Source of the DNA: Actinomycetota bacterium
GTDB lineage: Bacteria > Actinomycetota > Actinomycetes > S36-B12 > FW305-bin1
Length of the DNA: 64,000 nucleotides
NCBI GenBank assembly: GCA_004297305.1
Contig: SCTR01000008.1
Span: 92,923 to 156,922 of the forward strand
Direction of reading: 5' to 3'
Positions within the stretch are counted from its first letter, which is position 1; each line of letters begins with the position of its first letter. This document shows, piece by piece, positions 1-9,033 of this stretch. The position numbers and the translations under genes are program-made. The notes below the pieces were generated by a model. It was given only the letters and a program-made list of their open reading frames with translations, was not told where the DNA came from and searched no databases.

Positions 1-257
1 TCGTGCTGCAGCGCCTGGTAGGTCGTGGCGACGTCCGGTGCCGCCACCTTCGACACCGGGATGATCCCGGTCGCGACCGGGAGGTGGTCGGTGGCGCGAA
101 CCGCTACCTCGACCATCGGCAGAACCCCGGAGCGCCAGAGCGTCGCGAACCCGAGTTCCTCGACCTGCCGCGCCTCGTCGGCCACCTGCTGTGCGTCATC
201 GGTGAACGGTGTGGTGCTGGCGATCCCGATGCCCTGAAGATCCGGCAAGCTGCGCAT
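1..257 (-). CDS. LLM-class F420-dependent oxidoreductase, N-terminal part (runs off the window)
   Basis: The reverse strand encodes the first 85 residues of a luciferase-like monooxygenase fold protein. Visible are the opening beta strand (GIGIAST), a helix ending in EELGFATLW, and the ATGIIPV strand typical of actinobacterial F420-dependent LLM oxidoreductases, which use the deazaflavin F420 for hydride transfer; the substrate cannot be told. ATG at 257 is taken as start; an in-frame TTG lies 21 bases upstream, just after a stop codon. The C-terminal three quarters lie outside the window. A second F420-linked gene (positions 4746-5465) supports F420 use in this organism. The family call rests on sequence feel rather than a search. 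Confidence 0.75.
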   Translation of the reverse strand, partial: MRSLPDLQGIGIASTTPFTDDAQQVADEARQVEELGFATLWRSGVLPMVEVAVRATDHLPVATGIIPVSKVAAPDVATTYQALQH

Positions 258-378
258 CCGGAAACGGTACGACGTCAAGTCCACTTGAGGTCAACGGCGA
301 TATCCGAAGCGGATTGTCGCGCTGCAGCCGGGAACACTCGCACGGAGCCGTCGTCCAGACCCGCTGCGGCAGAACGGG

Positions 379-894
379 TCAGCCGGTAACGGCTTCCGCC
401 GCATCCAGCGTCCCGCCGGTGCCGCAGGCAGACCCGGTCGGTTCCTCGCCGGTCAGGTGCGCCACCACCTTGGCGCACGCGCGGCCGAGCGCAGCGAACT
501 CCTCGTCGGTCAGGACGTCGACCAGGCTCTCCCGCACCGCCCGGACGTGGTCGGGAGCAGCGGCGACCAGACGCGCGAAGCCCGCCTCGGTCAAGACCGC
601 CAGTGCGCCGCGCCGGTCACCGGGGCATTCCTGCCGGACCACGAGGCCCGCTGCCTCCATGCGGTCGACCTGGTGAGACAGCCGTGACCGGGAGGACAAC
701 GTCTTGTCCGCCAATTCGCTCATGCGCAGCGCCCGTGTCGGTGCCTCGGACAGCCGGACCAGGATCTCGTAGTCCGCGCCGGACAAGCCCTGCGAGGCGA
801 TCAGATCGCGGTTGAGGTGCTCGGTCAGCAGTCGGCTGGCGGCCAGCCACGCCCGCCAGTGCTTCTGCTGTTCGGCGTCCAGCCACCGGGTCAT
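379..894 (-). CDS. MarR-family winged-helix transcriptional regulator
   Basis: A 171-residue protein with the MarR layout: an N-terminal dimerisation helix (TRWLDAEQQKHWRAWL), a winged helix-turn-helix with the segment MSELADKTLSSRSRLSHQVDR, and the wing (LVVRQECPGDRRGALAVLT) in which the DRR motif is typical of the family. A C-terminal dimer helix follows. MarR proteins are usually dimeric repressors relieved by small phenolic ligands or oxidants; the ligand is unknown here. ATG 894 is preferred because family members often begin shortly before the WLD motif; an in-frame ATG at 924 is possible, and neither has a strong ribosome site. It lies between the LLM oxidoreductase and ppgK, in the same direction, and could regulate the former. 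Confidence 0.88.
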   Translation of the reverse strand: MTRWLDAEQQKHWRAWLAASRLLTEHLNRDLIASQGLSGADYEILVRLSEAPTRALRMSELADKTLSSRSRLSHQVDRMEAAGLVVRQECPGDRRGALAVLTEAGFARLVAAAPDHVRAVRESLVDVLTDEEFAALGRACAKVVAHLTGEEPTGSACGTGGTLDAAEAVTG

Positions 895-952
895 GTCGCG
901 AGGGTACGCGCCGGGACGCGCCATTGAAACCGCAACTATCGGGCAGCACCCG

Positions 953-1729
953 TCAGCGTTCAAGATCCCAAATGCGGATGCCGCCGAGGATGCCGGCGGT
1001 GTTGGGCACGATTTCGGCCTTGGCGCCCAGGTGGGCGTCTCCCAGGTGTTTGGCGTTGCCGCCGCCGACGTAGATCCGATCGAAGTACAGCCACGAGTCG
1101 AACGACTCGATCGCCTGAACGACCCGCTTGGCCCACTCGTCGTTGCCGATCTCCTTGCGTGCGGCGTTGCCGAGTTGGATGTCGTAGGTCTCCTTCTTCC
1201 GGAAGGGCGCGTGCGACAGTTCGATGTGGGGCAGCAGCCGGCCGTTGTCGAACAGCGCTGTGCCGCAGCCCGTGCCGAGCGTCATCACGAACTCGAAGCC
1301 GTCTCCGCGGACCACCGCGCACCCCTGCACGTCGGCGTCGTTGGCGACCTTCGTCGGGACGCGGAAGGCGCGCGCCAGTGGTCCGGCCAGGTCGAAGCCG
1401 CGCCACATGGTGGCCAGTTCCGGGTCCTCCGGGCCGCCGTACTCCCGCCGCGACAGCGAGGGCACGTGGACCACGCGGCCGGATCGGACCAGGCCGGGGA
1501 AGCCGACCGAAGCCCGGTGGTGCGAAGGAAGTCCGGCCACCAGGCCACTGACCTCCTCCACGAATCGTTCTGGTGTGCACGGATAGGGCGTGTCGACCCG
1601 GACCCGGTCGGCAACCATCTGGCCCAGGGAGTCCAGGACGGACGCTTTGAAACCGGAGCCACCCACGTCGACCGACAGCGTTCGCACGTCGTCAGGCCAG
1701 GTGGTCGGGGTGGTTGGTTGGGCGTCCAT
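953..1729 (-). CDS. ppgK: Polyphosphate glucokinase (ROK family)
   Basis: A 258-residue ROK-fold sugar kinase, the length usual for actinobacterial PpgK, which phosphorylates glucose with polyphosphate or ATP. The N-terminal phosphate loop reads LSVDVGGSGFKASVLD; VGFPGLV, the glucose-binding NDADVQG segment, and the second phosphate motif MTLGTGCGTALF follow in the right order. The C-terminus carries the HLGDAHLGAKAEIVPNTAG stretch. The start is ATG 1729, preceded by GGAGG at good distance; longer readings upstream lack family similarity. Cytoplasmic, feeding glucose-6-phosphate to glycolysis. The ROK zinc-binding CxCG motif is absent, as in PpgK generally. Confidence 0.92.
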   Translation of the reverse strand: MDAQPTTPTTWPDDVRTLSVDVGGSGFKASVLDSLGQMVADRVRVDTPYPCTPERFVEEVSGLVAGLPSHHRASVGFPGLVRSGRVVHVPSLSRREYGGPEDPELATMWRGFDLAGPLARAFRVPTKVANDADVQGCAVVRGDGFEFVMTLGTGCGTALFDNGRLLPHIELSHAPFRKKETYDIQLGNAARKEIGNDEWAKRVVQAIESFDSWLYFDRIYVGGGNAKHLGDAHLGAKAEIVPNTAGILGGIRIWDLER

Positions 1730-1912
1730 CGGTCCTCCGCTCGCCGCACGGGTCTGGGCGACACCTTGCCACCGGCTCACCCGGGTTTGCCTCGCGACGA
1801 GCCGAACCGTCCCGGTGCGCCGCAGCCGCGGGTACGCCGTACTGCGGGGCGCGACGGCAGCGTGCCGACCGGGCATGCTGGGCTTGTCGTCGCGACGAGG
1901 GTAGGAGCGCCC

Positions 1913-2074
1913 ATGAACTGGTACTGGTGCCTGATCCACAACCGGGTGGAACCCGAGGCCGGCTGCCCCCACAGCGAGCGCCTCGGACCGTTCCCGACCG
2001 AAGCTGCCGCCGCACGAGCCCTGGACACCGCCCGGGCACGCAACGACGCCTGGGAGGCCGCCGAAGACGACTGA
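1913..2074 (+). CDS. Small SPOR-like protein (53 aa)
   Basis: A 53-residue acidic protein starting NWYWCLIHNRVEPE and ending in a helix AAAARALDTARARNDAWE. Short proteins with this WYWCL...HxRVEP...G..RLGPF pattern are widespread in Actinobacteria and are usually called SPOR domain-containing, because the GPFPTEAAAARAL part resembles one SPOR repeat. Two Cys residues are present. A GGAGCG ribosome site precedes ATG 1913. It is divergent from ppgK and about 150 bases ahead of tesB. No function is established. Confidence 0.75.
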   Translation: MNWYWCLIHNRVEPEAGCPHSERLGPFPTEAAAARALDTARARNDAWEAAEDD

Positions 2075-2222
2075 CGCCGCTCACCCGCAGCAGCCGACGC
2101 ATCGAGCTGACGGCGGGTGACGAGCGTCTTCGCGAGCGCCTGCGGCCGGCCAACTCCGGCACGCCCGTAGGGTGCAGCCGGCGGCGATCGGTCCCAGGGG
2201 GCCGGGCCAGGAGGAGTGGCGC

Positions 2223-3158
2223 ATGAACGAGTCGACGGGTACCGGCCAGGCCGTAACGACGGGTCTCGATGACACGGCTGTCGGCGAGGCGACGGTCGAC
2301 GCTGCGGCCACCGACACCACGCTGCGGACCCTCGTCGACGACATCCTCGATCTGGAACGCATCGAGGAGAACATCTTCCGGGGTCGCAGCCCGGACGACG
2401 GAATGCAGCGCGTCTTCGGTGGCCAGGTCGCGGCGCAGGCGATGGTCGCTGCCAGCCGGACGGTGTCGACCGACCGCAGCATCCATTCGCTGCACTCGTA
2501 CTTCCTGCGGCCCGGCGACCCGACGATTCCGATCGTCTACGAGGTCGATCGCCTTCGCGACGGCCGGTCGTTCGCCACCCGACGGGTCGTGGCGATCCAG
2601 CACGGCAAGGCGATCTTCGTCCTCTCGGCGTCGTACCAGGTGGAGGAAGAGGGCTTCGATCACCAGGCCGCTATGCCCGAGGTGCGGCCGGCCGACGAAC
2701 TGGTCAGCTACTCGCTGCTCCACGAGGGCGCGAAGTCGCCGCTCACCGGCGCCGACTCGCCGTTCGACGTGCGGTACGACGGTGATCCTCGCGGCTACGG
2801 CGGCCCGGGGTTGGGCACCAACATGTGGATCCGAACGTCGTCGAGCCTTCCCGACGATCCGCTTCTGCATCAGACGATCCTGGTGTACGCCAGCGATATC
2901 GCGTTGCTGCGAGCCGTGGTCAACGCGAGCGGTCGACCGAATGAACTGTTGACGCAGCAGCAGTATGCGAACGTCGCGAGTCTGGACCACGCGGTGTGGT
3001 TCCACCGGCCCTGCCGGATGGACGAGTGGATGCTGTACGCGCAGGAGTCGCCGAGTTCGTCGGGGGCGCGTGGTCTGGCCACGGGCAGCTTCTTCACCGC
3101 CGACGGCGTCCTCGCGGCATCGGTTGTGCAGGAAGGACTTTTCCGGCGCCGGCGGTAG
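2223..3158 (+). CDS. tesB: Acyl-CoA thioesterase II
   Basis: A 311-residue double hotdog thioesterase that hydrolyses acyl-CoA to free acid and CoA. The N-terminal hotdog shows FRGRSPDDGMQRVFGGQVAAQAM, the family signature, then SIHSLHSYFLRPGDP and the DGRSFATRRVVAIQHG strand-turn. The C-terminal hotdog holds YASDIALL and SLDHAVWFHRP, and ends with GSFFTADGVLAASVVQEGL. These are strong family markers. The first 45 residues are Thr/Ala-rich and not part of the fold. GGAGGAG stands right before ATG 2223. It converges on the histone-like gene, with a long hairpin between. Confidence 0.95.
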   Translation: MNESTGTGQAVTTGLDDTAVGEATVDAAATDTTLRTLVDDILDLERIEENIFRGRSPDDGMQRVFGGQVAAQAMVAASRTVSTDRSIHSLHSYFLRPGDPTIPIVYEVDRLRDGRSFATRRVVAIQHGKAIFVLSASYQVEEEGFDHQAAMPEVRPADELVSYSLLHEGAKSPLTGADSPFDVRYDGDPRGYGGPGLGTNMWIRTSSSLPDDPLLHQTILVYASDIALLRAVVNASGRPNELLTQQQYANVASLDHAVWFHRPCRMDEWMLYAQESPSSSGARGLATGSFFTADGVLAASVVQEGLFRRRR

Positions 3159-3183
3159 CGCCCGGGTCGGCAGTGGTACACAG

Positions 3184-3229
3184 GCAACGAGGGTGGCCAC
3201 GTCCGTCCGGGCGTGGCCACCCTCGTTGC
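3184..3229. terminator. Long perfect hairpin between convergent tesB and the histone-like gene
   Basis: An 18-bp perfect inverted repeat (left arm 3184-3201, right arm 3212-3229, loop of 10). The right arm reads CGTGGCCACCCTCGTTGC. It sits 25 bases after the tesB stop and 26 bases before the stop of the convergent gene. No T-run follows on either strand, as is common for high-GC actinobacterial terminators. A bidirectional terminator is inferred from position. Confidence 0.75.
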
Positions 3230-3255
3230 GAGGTGAGGTCTTCCGACTGACCAGG

Positions 3256-3906
3256 TCAGCGAGTCGTGCGTCGACCGGGTGCCTTCTGTGCGGCAGTCGT
3301 GCGCACGGCAGTCTTGCGTGCCGTCGTCTTGCGTGCCGTCGTCTTGCGTACGACGGTCTTCTTGGCAGCGGTCTTCCTCGTAGCGGCCTTCCGGGCAGTC
3401 GGCGCTGCGGTCTTGCGGACCGGAACGGCCCGAGTCGGCGACTTCTTCGCCGTCGTCTTCTTGGCTGGCGCCTTCTTGGCCACTGTCGTCCGGGTCGCAG
3501 GCTTCACTGGGGCTGCTGTGCGGGTAGCCGCCTTACGGGCTACTGCCTTGGTGGTGGCCTTCTTCGCTGTCCTGGTGGTCGCCGCCGACTTCCCGGTAGC
3601 AGTGGCCTTCTTGGCGATGGGCCGCTTGGCAACTGTTCTGGTCGTTGTCGCCTTCCGCACCGGCGAGGATGCCGCGGTCCGCTTGGCCGGCGCACGTTTC
3701 GCCGCAGCCTTCTTCACCGTCACCTTCTTGGCCGTCGTCTTCTTCGCGGCCGCCTTCTTGGCCGGGGCCTTGGTGGCGATGGTCGTCCTCGCCGACGTTC
3801 GCTTGGCTGGTGCCTTCTTCACCACGGACTTGGCCGGGGCCTTCTTGGCGGCAGCCTTCTTCGCTGGCGCTTTCTTGGCCGGGGCCTTCTTGGCGAGGGC
3901 CGCCAC
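3256..3906 (-). CDS. Histone H1-like Lys/Ala/Pro-rich protein
   Basis: A 216-residue low-complexity protein built almost wholly of PAKK, AAKK, TARK and TVRK-like tetra- and pentapeptides, resembling the C-terminal tail of eukaryotic H1 and of bacterial HupB/HU-type fusions, but without an HU domain. Strongly basic, so probably a nucleoid-binding protein; this is inference from composition. The GTG start at 3906 has an ideal AAGGAGG seven bases upstream. No hydrophobic segment. The coding repeat makes the opposite strand look open over a long stretch, which is an artefact. Copy number of repeats may vary between strains. Confidence 0.8.
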   Translation of the reverse strand: MAALAKKAPAKKAPAKKAAAKKAPAKSVVKKAPAKRTSARTTIATKAPAKKAAAKKTTAKKVTVKKAAAKRAPAKRTAASSPVRKATTTRTVAKRPIAKKATATGKSAATTRTAKKATTKAVARKAATRTAAPVKPATRTTVAKKAPAKKTTAKKSPTRAVPVRKTAAPTARKAATRKTAAKKTVVRKTTARKTTARKTAVRTTAAQKAPGRRTTR

Positions 3907-4038
3907 GGTGCCTCCTTGGGTTGTCCTCCGACCGGATGCCGGAAGGACTCAGCAGAACTGTTGCAGAGCGTGGCAGAAAACGCGGGCTGACACGCGTCGG
4001 TACGGCCGATCGTGCCGGAGTCGTGATAACGGCACGTG

Positions 4039-4716
4039 TCAGAAGGCGTCGCCGCGCGGACTCCCGGAAATAGCATCGAGCATGCGCGCCAAGCGATCTC
4101 GCAGACCAGCCTTATGGCGCGACCCGCGCTCGCCGGGTTCGCCGGCCGCAGCGGACACCAGGTGCTGGGCGGTGTCGAAGGACAGCCCGGGTTCCAGGAC
4201 GATCCCACCCGCTCGTGGCGGCGGAATGGACAGCAGTTGCGCCGCGTCGGGGGGCAGGATCAAGCCGGCAGCCGGCACGACAAGCGATTCATGGGCGATC
4301 GACCCGAGTTCGGTGTCGTCGGCCGACATGGCGAATACCGTCGCGCCCACCCGTTTCGCGTCCTCGACCCGTTCGAGCAGGTCACCCGGGGAGTCGCCCG
4401 GCGACACGACGAACAGCGTTTCGCCGCGACTGGCGCGTTCGAGTCGTTCCAGCGTGATGGCCAGGTGCGGTGGCGCATCGGGCGGCGGCGACCACCGGAT
4501 CAACATCGGTCGCAGTCCGGGAAGTCCGGCGTATCGGGATTCGTCGTCGAGGTGGGCGGCCAGATGCCATGGTTCGTCGTCCGGTGTCCCGACGAGCAAC
4601 AGGCCTTGCTCGCTTCGTGTCGAGCGCTGCAGGGACCTGCCGAACTCGGCGGTGCGGCGCAACCACGGCGTATCCGTGAGGATCTCGCGGAGCAGGCCGA
4701 CGCGGGACACGTCCAT
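4039..4716 (-). CDS. SIS-like protein of unknown function
   Basis: A 225-residue protein. The middle (about residues 95-150) reads GETLFVVSPGDSPGDLLERVEDAKRVGATVFAMS, then IAHESLVVPA, which matches the shape of a SIS (sugar isomerase) domain: strand, S-x-x-G/S-rich turn, helix, strand, then a segment announcing the next strand. The N-terminus (DVSRVGLLREILTDTPWLRRTAEFGRSL) looks helical. No catalytic assignment is possible. ATG 4716 is chosen because an overlapping ATG eight bases upstream is out of frame. It is divergent from the F420 reductase with only 29 bases between start codons. Also possible: a purely actinobacterial hypothetical family unrelated to SIS. Confidence 0.65.
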   Translation of the reverse strand: MDVSRVGLLREILTDTPWLRRTAEFGRSLQRSTRSEQGLLLVGTPDDEPWHLAAHLDDESRYAGLPGLRPMLIRWSPPPDAPPHLAITLERLERASRGETLFVVSPGDSPGDLLERVEDAKRVGATVFAMSADDTELGSIAHESLVVPAAGLILPPDAAQLLSIPPPRAGGIVLEPGLSFDTAQHLVSAAAGEPGERGSRHKAGLRDRLARMLDAISGSPRGDAF

Positions 4717-4745
4717 GAACCCATGGTGCCGTAGCAACAGCGGCC

Positions 4746-5465
4746 ATGACAGGATCTGGCTCCGTGACCGAGGTGTCGAACAGTGCAGCAGGGTCCGAGG
4801 CCGCGTCAGCTGCGCCGGACGTGTCGTCGTTGGTCGTCGGATTCCTCGGCGGCACCGGAGATCAGGGCCGCGGGTTGGCGCTGCGCCTGGCCCGTGCCGG
4901 GCAGCGCGTCGTCGTCGGTTCCCGGGACGCCGGTCGGGCACAGACTGCCGCCACCGCATTGGGCCCCAACGCATCCGGCGCGACCAACGCTGACTGTGCC
5001 CGGCAGGCCGACATCGTGGTCGTGGCGGTCCCGTGGGACGGCCATCGAGCGCTACTGGCGTCCCTTGCCGACGAGCTGGCCGGCAAGGTCGTCGTCGACT
5101 GCGTGAATCCCATGGGCTTCGACAAGCAGGGTGCCTACGCCTTGCGAGTCGACGAAGGTTCCGCAGCGCAGCAGGCCGCAGCGATCCTGCCGCGCAGCAC
5201 GGTCACCGCGGCGTTCCACCACGTCTCGGCGTTGTTGCTGCTCGACGAGCAGATCGACAGCATCGACACCGATGTCCTGGTCCTCGGCGACGACCGGGCT
5301 GCCACGGATCTCGTTCAGGCGCTGGCGAGCCGCATCCGGGGAATGCGCGGGGTGTACGGCGGACGGTTACGCAACGCCGGACAGGTCGAGGCCCTGACCG
5401 CCAACCTGATCTCGATCAACCGGCGCTACAAGGCCCACGCGGGCGTACGGATCACCGACATCTGA
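4746..5465 (+). CDS. npdG: F420H2:NADP+ oxidoreductase (NADPH-dependent F420 reductase)
   Basis: A 239-residue protein. After a 28-residue variable leader comes a Rossmann fold (VVGFLGGTGDQGRGLALRLARAG) and the NADP-specificity segment VVVGSRDAGRA, then ADIVVVAVPWDGH and KVVVDCVNPMGFD, all hallmarks of Fno/NpdG. These transfer hydride between NADPH and coenzyme F420. The C-terminus (GGRLRNAGQVEALTANLISINRRYKAHAGVRITDI) is highly typical. GTG 4764 is a possible later start. It fits with the F420-type LLM oxidoreductase at the left edge of the window. Confidence 0.92.
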   Translation: MTGSGSVTEVSNSAAGSEAASAAPDVSSLVVGFLGGTGDQGRGLALRLARAGQRVVVGSRDAGRAQTAATALGPNASGATNADCARQADIVVVAVPWDGHRALLASLADELAGKVVVDCVNPMGFDKQGAYALRVDEGSAAQQAAAILPRSTVTAAFHHVSALLLLDEQIDSIDTDVLVLGDDRAATDLVQALASRIRGMRGVYGGRLRNAGQVEALTANLISINRRYKAHAGVRITDI

Positions 5466-5521
5466 TCCCCCTACGCCGGATCCCCACGCGGAATCCGTGC
5501 GCCGCCGGAACCGAGATCGGG

Positions 5522-6439
5522 CTAGTGGTAGGTGTTGGCCTCGGCCGGATACGCCCCCGAGACGACGTCGGCGGCCCAGGCATTGACCGCCTCGGCGATC
5601 GTCGTACGGATGTCGGCGTACCGCCGGACGAACTTCGGGCCCGGCCCCGGCGTCAGGCCGACGAGGTCCTGCCACACGATCACCTGGGCGTCGGTAGCTG
5701 GGCCGGCACCGATCCCGATGGTCGGGATCGAGATCGACGCCGTGACCCGTTCGGCCAGCTGGGCCGGCACGACCTCGAGCACGATGGCGAATGCCCCCGC
5801 CGCCTCCAGCGCCTTGGCGTCCTGCAACAACCGCTCTCCGGCTTCGCCGCGGCCCTGGACCCGGTAGCCGCCGAGCACGTTGACCGATTGCGGGGTCAGT
5901 CCGAGGTGACCCATCACCGGAATCCCGGCGGATACCAGCGCCTCGACCTGTGGTAGCACCCGCTGGCCGCCTTCGAGCTTGACCGCGTGCGCGCCGCCCT
6001 CCTTCATGAACCGGGACGCGGTTTCCAGCGCCTGCGCCACTGACGCCTGGTACGAGCCGAACGGGAGATCCGCCACGACCAGGGCGCGGCGGCTGCCGCG
6101 CGTCACGGCGCGAACCAAGGGAAGCAGTTCGTCGACCGTCACCGGCACGGTCGAATCGTGTCCGTAGACGACCATGGCGGCCGAATCGCCGACCAGCAGG
6201 ACCGGAACTCCGGCTTCGTCGAACAGTTGCGCGGTGGGGGCGTCGTAGGCGGTGATCATCGGCCAGCGTTCGCCGCGGGCCTTGGCCTCCGCGATGTCGC
6301 GAACGGTGACCCGTCGGCCCCCGGATGCGCCGCCGTACAGCAACGGGGTGGGGGCCAGGTCGCGTCCGACCGGCGTCGATTGCCCAGCCTCGGATAGCCC
6401 AGCCTCGGATGGCCCAGCCCCGACGACGTGCTCAGACAT
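5522..6439 (-). CDS. panB: 3-methyl-2-oxobutanoate hydroxymethyltransferase
   Basis: A 305-residue TIM-barrel enzyme for the first step of pantothenate synthesis: transfer of a hydroxymethyl group from methylenetetrahydrofolate to 2-oxoisovalerate. Motifs: [33 protein letters not shown] (metal-binding Asp and product site), [25 protein letters not shown], the catalytic Glu in IVLEVVPA, and [10 protein letters not shown]. The first 40 residues include a short EAG repeat and are likely disordered. ATG 6439 is preceded by GGAGG. Divergent from the MFS transporter. panB lies near glnA2 in mycobacteria as well. Confidence 0.96.
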   Translation of the reverse strand: MSEHVVGAGPSEAGLSEAGQSTPVGRDLAPTPLLYGGASGGRRVTVRDIAEAKARGERWPMITAYDAPTAQLFDEAGVPVLLVGDSAAMVVYGHDSTVPVTVDELLPLVRAVTRGSRRALVVADLPFGSYQASVAQALETASRFMKEGGAHAVKLEGGQRVLPQVEALVSAGIPVMGHLGLTPQSVNVLGGYRVQGRGEAGERLLQDAKALEAAGAFAIVLEVVPAQLAERVTASISIPTIGIGAGPATDAQVIVWQDLVGLTPGPGPKFVRRYADIRTTIAEAVNAWAADVVSGAYPAEANTYH

Positions 6440-6559
6440 GGCGAAACCTCCGCTCTCGAGGCTCCCTGACGGAGTCCCCGGACGGAGCCATGGTCGCAGA
6501 GCCCGGATGCCGACGCCAATGCGGCCCGCTTGCTGAGGATCCGCGGCGGCATCCTCAGA

Positions 6560-6590
6560 ATTCCGAAACGATACCGTTGCGTTTCGGAAT
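6560..6590. promoter_or_regulatory. Palindromic operator, probably for the TetR regulator at 8380
   Basis: A perfect inverted repeat with arms ATTCCGAAACG (6560-6570) and CGTTTCGGAAT (6580-6590) and a 9-base spacer, which itself supplies a smaller AACG-atac-CGTT dyad (6567-6578). It lies 41 bases before the ATG of the MFS exporter. Palindromes of GAAACG...CGTTTC type next to exporter/TetR pairs are common TetR sites. Binding by the TetR protein encoded downstream is inferred. Confidence 0.75.
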
Positions 6591-6631
6591 CGGCGGGCGT
6601 ACGGTCCAACGCGACCGACGAGGAGGCAACG

Positions 6632-8380
6632 ATGAGTGCGCAGCAGCCGCCGGGTAGCCGGCAGACCGGTCCGGTCACGGGGAGCGTGGCGCAGCACAGC
6701 GTCACCGACGGCATCTACGCGCGGCGATGGTCCATGCTCGCCGTGCTCGTCACCAGCCTCGTGATCGTCGTGCTCGATAACACCGTCCTCAACGTCGCGC
6801 TCAAGACGATCCAGGAGGATCTCGGCGCGACGCAGAGCGAACTGGTGTGGTCGATCAATGCCTACGCGTTGGTCTTCGCCGCCTTGCTGTTCACCTGGGG
6901 CGTCCTCGGAGACCGCTACGGGCGCAAGAAGACCCTCATGATCGGCATGGCGAGTTTCGGGCTGTTCTCCGCGCTGACGGCGTGGGCGCAGTCCCCGGAA
7001 CAACTCATCGCCGCTCGCGCCCTCATGGGCGTCGGTGCCGCGTCCGTGCTTCCGCTGTCGCTGGCCATCATCACGGTCATCTTCCCGCCGCAGGAGCGCG
7101 GTAAGGCCATCGGGATCTGGGCGGCGGCGGCGGGTGGCTCCATCGCGCTCGGGCCCATCGTCGCCGGCATGCTGCTCGAGCACTTCTGGTGGGGTTCGGT
7201 CTTCCTCATCAACGTCCCGGTGGTCGTCATCGGGCTCGTCGGCACGGCGTGGGTGGTGCCGGAGACGAAGAACCCGGTGCGGCGCAAGCTCGATCCGGTC
7301 GGCCTCGTCCTGTCGGTCATCGGCCTGCTCATGCTGGTCTACGGCATTCAGGAAGCCGGCTGGGGACTGTGGGCGACGTACGCCTGGATCGCCGGCGGTG
7401 TCGCGGTGCTGGCCGCCTTCCTCTGGTACGAGTCCCGAATCGACCATCCGTCGCTGGACGTAACGTTGTTCCGGATCCGCTCCTTCAGTACGCCGCTGGG
7501 CGTGGCGTCGCTGTCGTTCGCGGCGCTATCCGGAGTCATCCTGTTTCTGACCTTCTATATGCAGATCGTGCGGGGCTGGTCGCCATTGGTGGCTGGCTGC
7601 TTGTTCCTGCCGTTCGCCGCCGGGCAGCTGCTCGGTGCGCCGGCCAGCGCTGCGGTCGTTCGCCGGATCGGGGCCCGTACGGTCATCGCCGGGGGGCTGG
7701 CCTTCGCGGCACTGGGATCGGTCGGGATTGCGCTGTACGGCCGGGACACGCCTATCTGGTTCATGATCGTGGCAGCGCTGTTGTTCGGGTACGGCATGGG
7801 CAACGTCATGGCGCCGGCGACGACGCGAATGACCCTGGCCACTCCGCCGCAGCGATCGGGGCCGGCGTCGGCGGTGCAGCAGACCGTCCGGCAGGTCGGC
7901 GGGGTACTCGGCGTCGCGATCATCAGTTCGGTCGGGGCGAGCATCTACGCGCACGCGTTCTCGCCGGCGCTGTCTGCCTCGGCGTTGCCGCCGGCCGCCC
8001 AGACCGCGGCGTCGGATTCATTGGGAGCGACGGTCGGTGTGGTGGACGCCGCGACTGCGTCCGGGCAGCTGCCAGCCGGCGTCGCGGCGTCGCTGCTCGA
8101 CGACGCGAACGACGCGTTCCTGCAGGTACTGCACGTCAGTGGCTGGGTGGCCGCGGTCACGTTGCTTGTCGCTGCGCTGGCCATTCTGGTGTGGCTGCCC
8201 AAGCAGGCGGAGGCGGTGCCCTGGGCGGGTGGTCACGGCCAGCCGGGCAGGGCGCCGGAGCCGGAGCATGCTGCTGACGCCGTTCATCTGGTCGACGAGG
8301 ACAGCGACCACCTCGCCCATGTCGAGGAGGCTCCGTTGGAGCGCAACGCTCCGGCGGAATCGATCCGTCAGGAGCGGTGA
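6632..8380 (+). CDS. MFS drug-efflux transporter, DHA2 (14-TM) family
   Basis: A 582-residue inner-membrane proton-coupled exporter. After a 35-residue hydrophilic leader come about 14 hydrophobic segments. Signature pieces: [19 protein letters not shown] (motif in TM1, with the D of DHA2 exporters), [17 protein letters not shown] (motif A in loop 2-3), [24 protein letters not shown] (motif B/C), and MAPATTRM plus [15 protein letters not shown] near the end. A long acidic cytoplasmic tail (last 60 residues) is unusual but seen in relatives. The start has an AGGAGGCAACG ribosome site. It shares a TGATG junction with the TetR gene, so the pair is one operon. Substrate unknown. Confidence 0.93.
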   Translation: MSAQQPPGSRQTGPVTGSVAQHSVTDGIYARRWSMLAVLVTSLVIVVLDNTVLNVALKTIQEDLGATQSELVWSINAYALVFAALLFTWGVLGDRYGRKKTLMIGMASFGLFSALTAWAQSPEQLIAARALMGVGAASVLPLSLAIITVIFPPQERGKAIGIWAAAAGGSIALGPIVAGMLLEHFWWGSVFLINVPVVVIGLVGTAWVVPETKNPVRRKLDPVGLVLSVIGLLMLVYGIQEAGWGLWATYAWIAGGVAVLAAFLWYESRIDHPSLDVTLFRIRSFSTPLGVASLSFAALSGVILFLTFYMQIVRGWSPLVAGCLFLPFAAGQLLGAPASAAVVRRIGARTVIAGGLAFAALGSVGIALYGRDTPIWFMIVAALLFGYGMGNVMAPATTRMTLATPPQRSGPASAVQQTVRQVGGVLGVAIISSVGASIYAHAFSPALSASALPPAAQTAASDSLGATVGVVDAATASGQLPAGVAASLLDDANDAFLQVLHVSGWVAAVTLLVAALAILVWLPKQAEAVPWAGGHGQPGRAPEPEHAADAVHLVDEDSDHLAHVEEAPLERNAPAESIRQER

Positions 8381-9033
8381 TGGCCCGACCGCGCAGCGTG
8401 GCGGCTGACCGAGCGATCACCCAGGCGGTGATGGACATCATCGACGAACGCGGCCTGGCCGAGTTGTCGGTCGACGCCGTCGCCGCCCGGGCCTGCGTCG
8501 GCAAGGCGACGATCTACCGCCGGTTCCCGACCAAGACGGATCTCGTGTCTGCGGTCATCGACGGTCTCAAACCGGCGCCCCCGCCGCCGCGTGGAGACGT
8601 CCCGCTGCGGGACTATCTCCTGCAGTTCCTGGGAGAGCTGGCCCGGCACAAGCAGTCGCCGTGCGCGGCCGACGACCTGTGGCCGATGATGCTGACCCAC
8701 TCGCGCGATCCCGAGGTGTTCCAGCTCTACTTCGAGCGCGTGGTACGGCCCCGGCGAGCGGCTTTGCGGCAGGTGCTCGAAGACGCTGTCGCGCAAGGGG
8801 AACTGCGGGACGACGTCGAGTTCGACGTCATGATTCAGCTGCTGGTCGGTCCGATCCTGCACCAGGCCGGGCTGCGTCGCAGCGGGGTCGATGTCGCTCC
8901 CGAGGCGACCGTCGAGGAGTATCTCGACGTCATCCTGCGGGGGCTTCGTCCAGACCAGGCCCCGCGGACTGCTGCTGCGGTGGCGACGGATGTGGCGGGG
9001 ACGGAGGCGCCGGTTCGCGCCAGCGGTTCGTGA
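8380..9033 (+). CDS. TetR-family transcriptional regulator
   Basis: A 217-residue regulator with the N-terminal TetR helix-turn-helix: AVMDIIDERGLAELSVDAVAARACVGKATIYRRFPTKTDLVSAVI, where GKATIYRRF is the recognition helix. The remainder is the helical ligand-binding domain of the TetR_C_11-like type. ATG 8380 overlaps the exporter stop (TGATG) and has GGAG at 8371-8374; an in-frame GTG at 8377 is less likely. Presumably represses its own exporter operon through the palindrome at 6560-6590. Its last 104 bases overlap the 3' end of nadE on the other strand. Confidence 0.93.
   Translation: MARPRSVAADRAITQAVMDIIDERGLAELSVDAVAARACVGKATIYRRFPTKTDLVSAVIDGLKPAPPPPRGDVPLRDYLLQFLGELARHKQSPCAADDLWPMMLTHSRDPEVFQLYFERVVRPRRAALRQVLEDAVAQGELRDDVEFDVMIQLLVGPILHQAGLRRSGVDVAPEATVEEYLDVILRGLRPDQAPRTAAAVATDVAGTEAPVRASGS

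Noticed and set aside
3266..4993. Forward-strand open frame with hydrophobic [13 protein letters not shown] repeats, looking like a membrane protein
   Set aside because: It is the complement of the Lys-codon repeats of the histone-like gene (AAG becomes CTT), which mimics hydrophobic segments.
6440..7447. N-terminal extension of panB open through the divergent promoter and MFS gene
   Set aside because: The panB ribosome site and family start are at 6439; upstream codons are antisense to the transporter.
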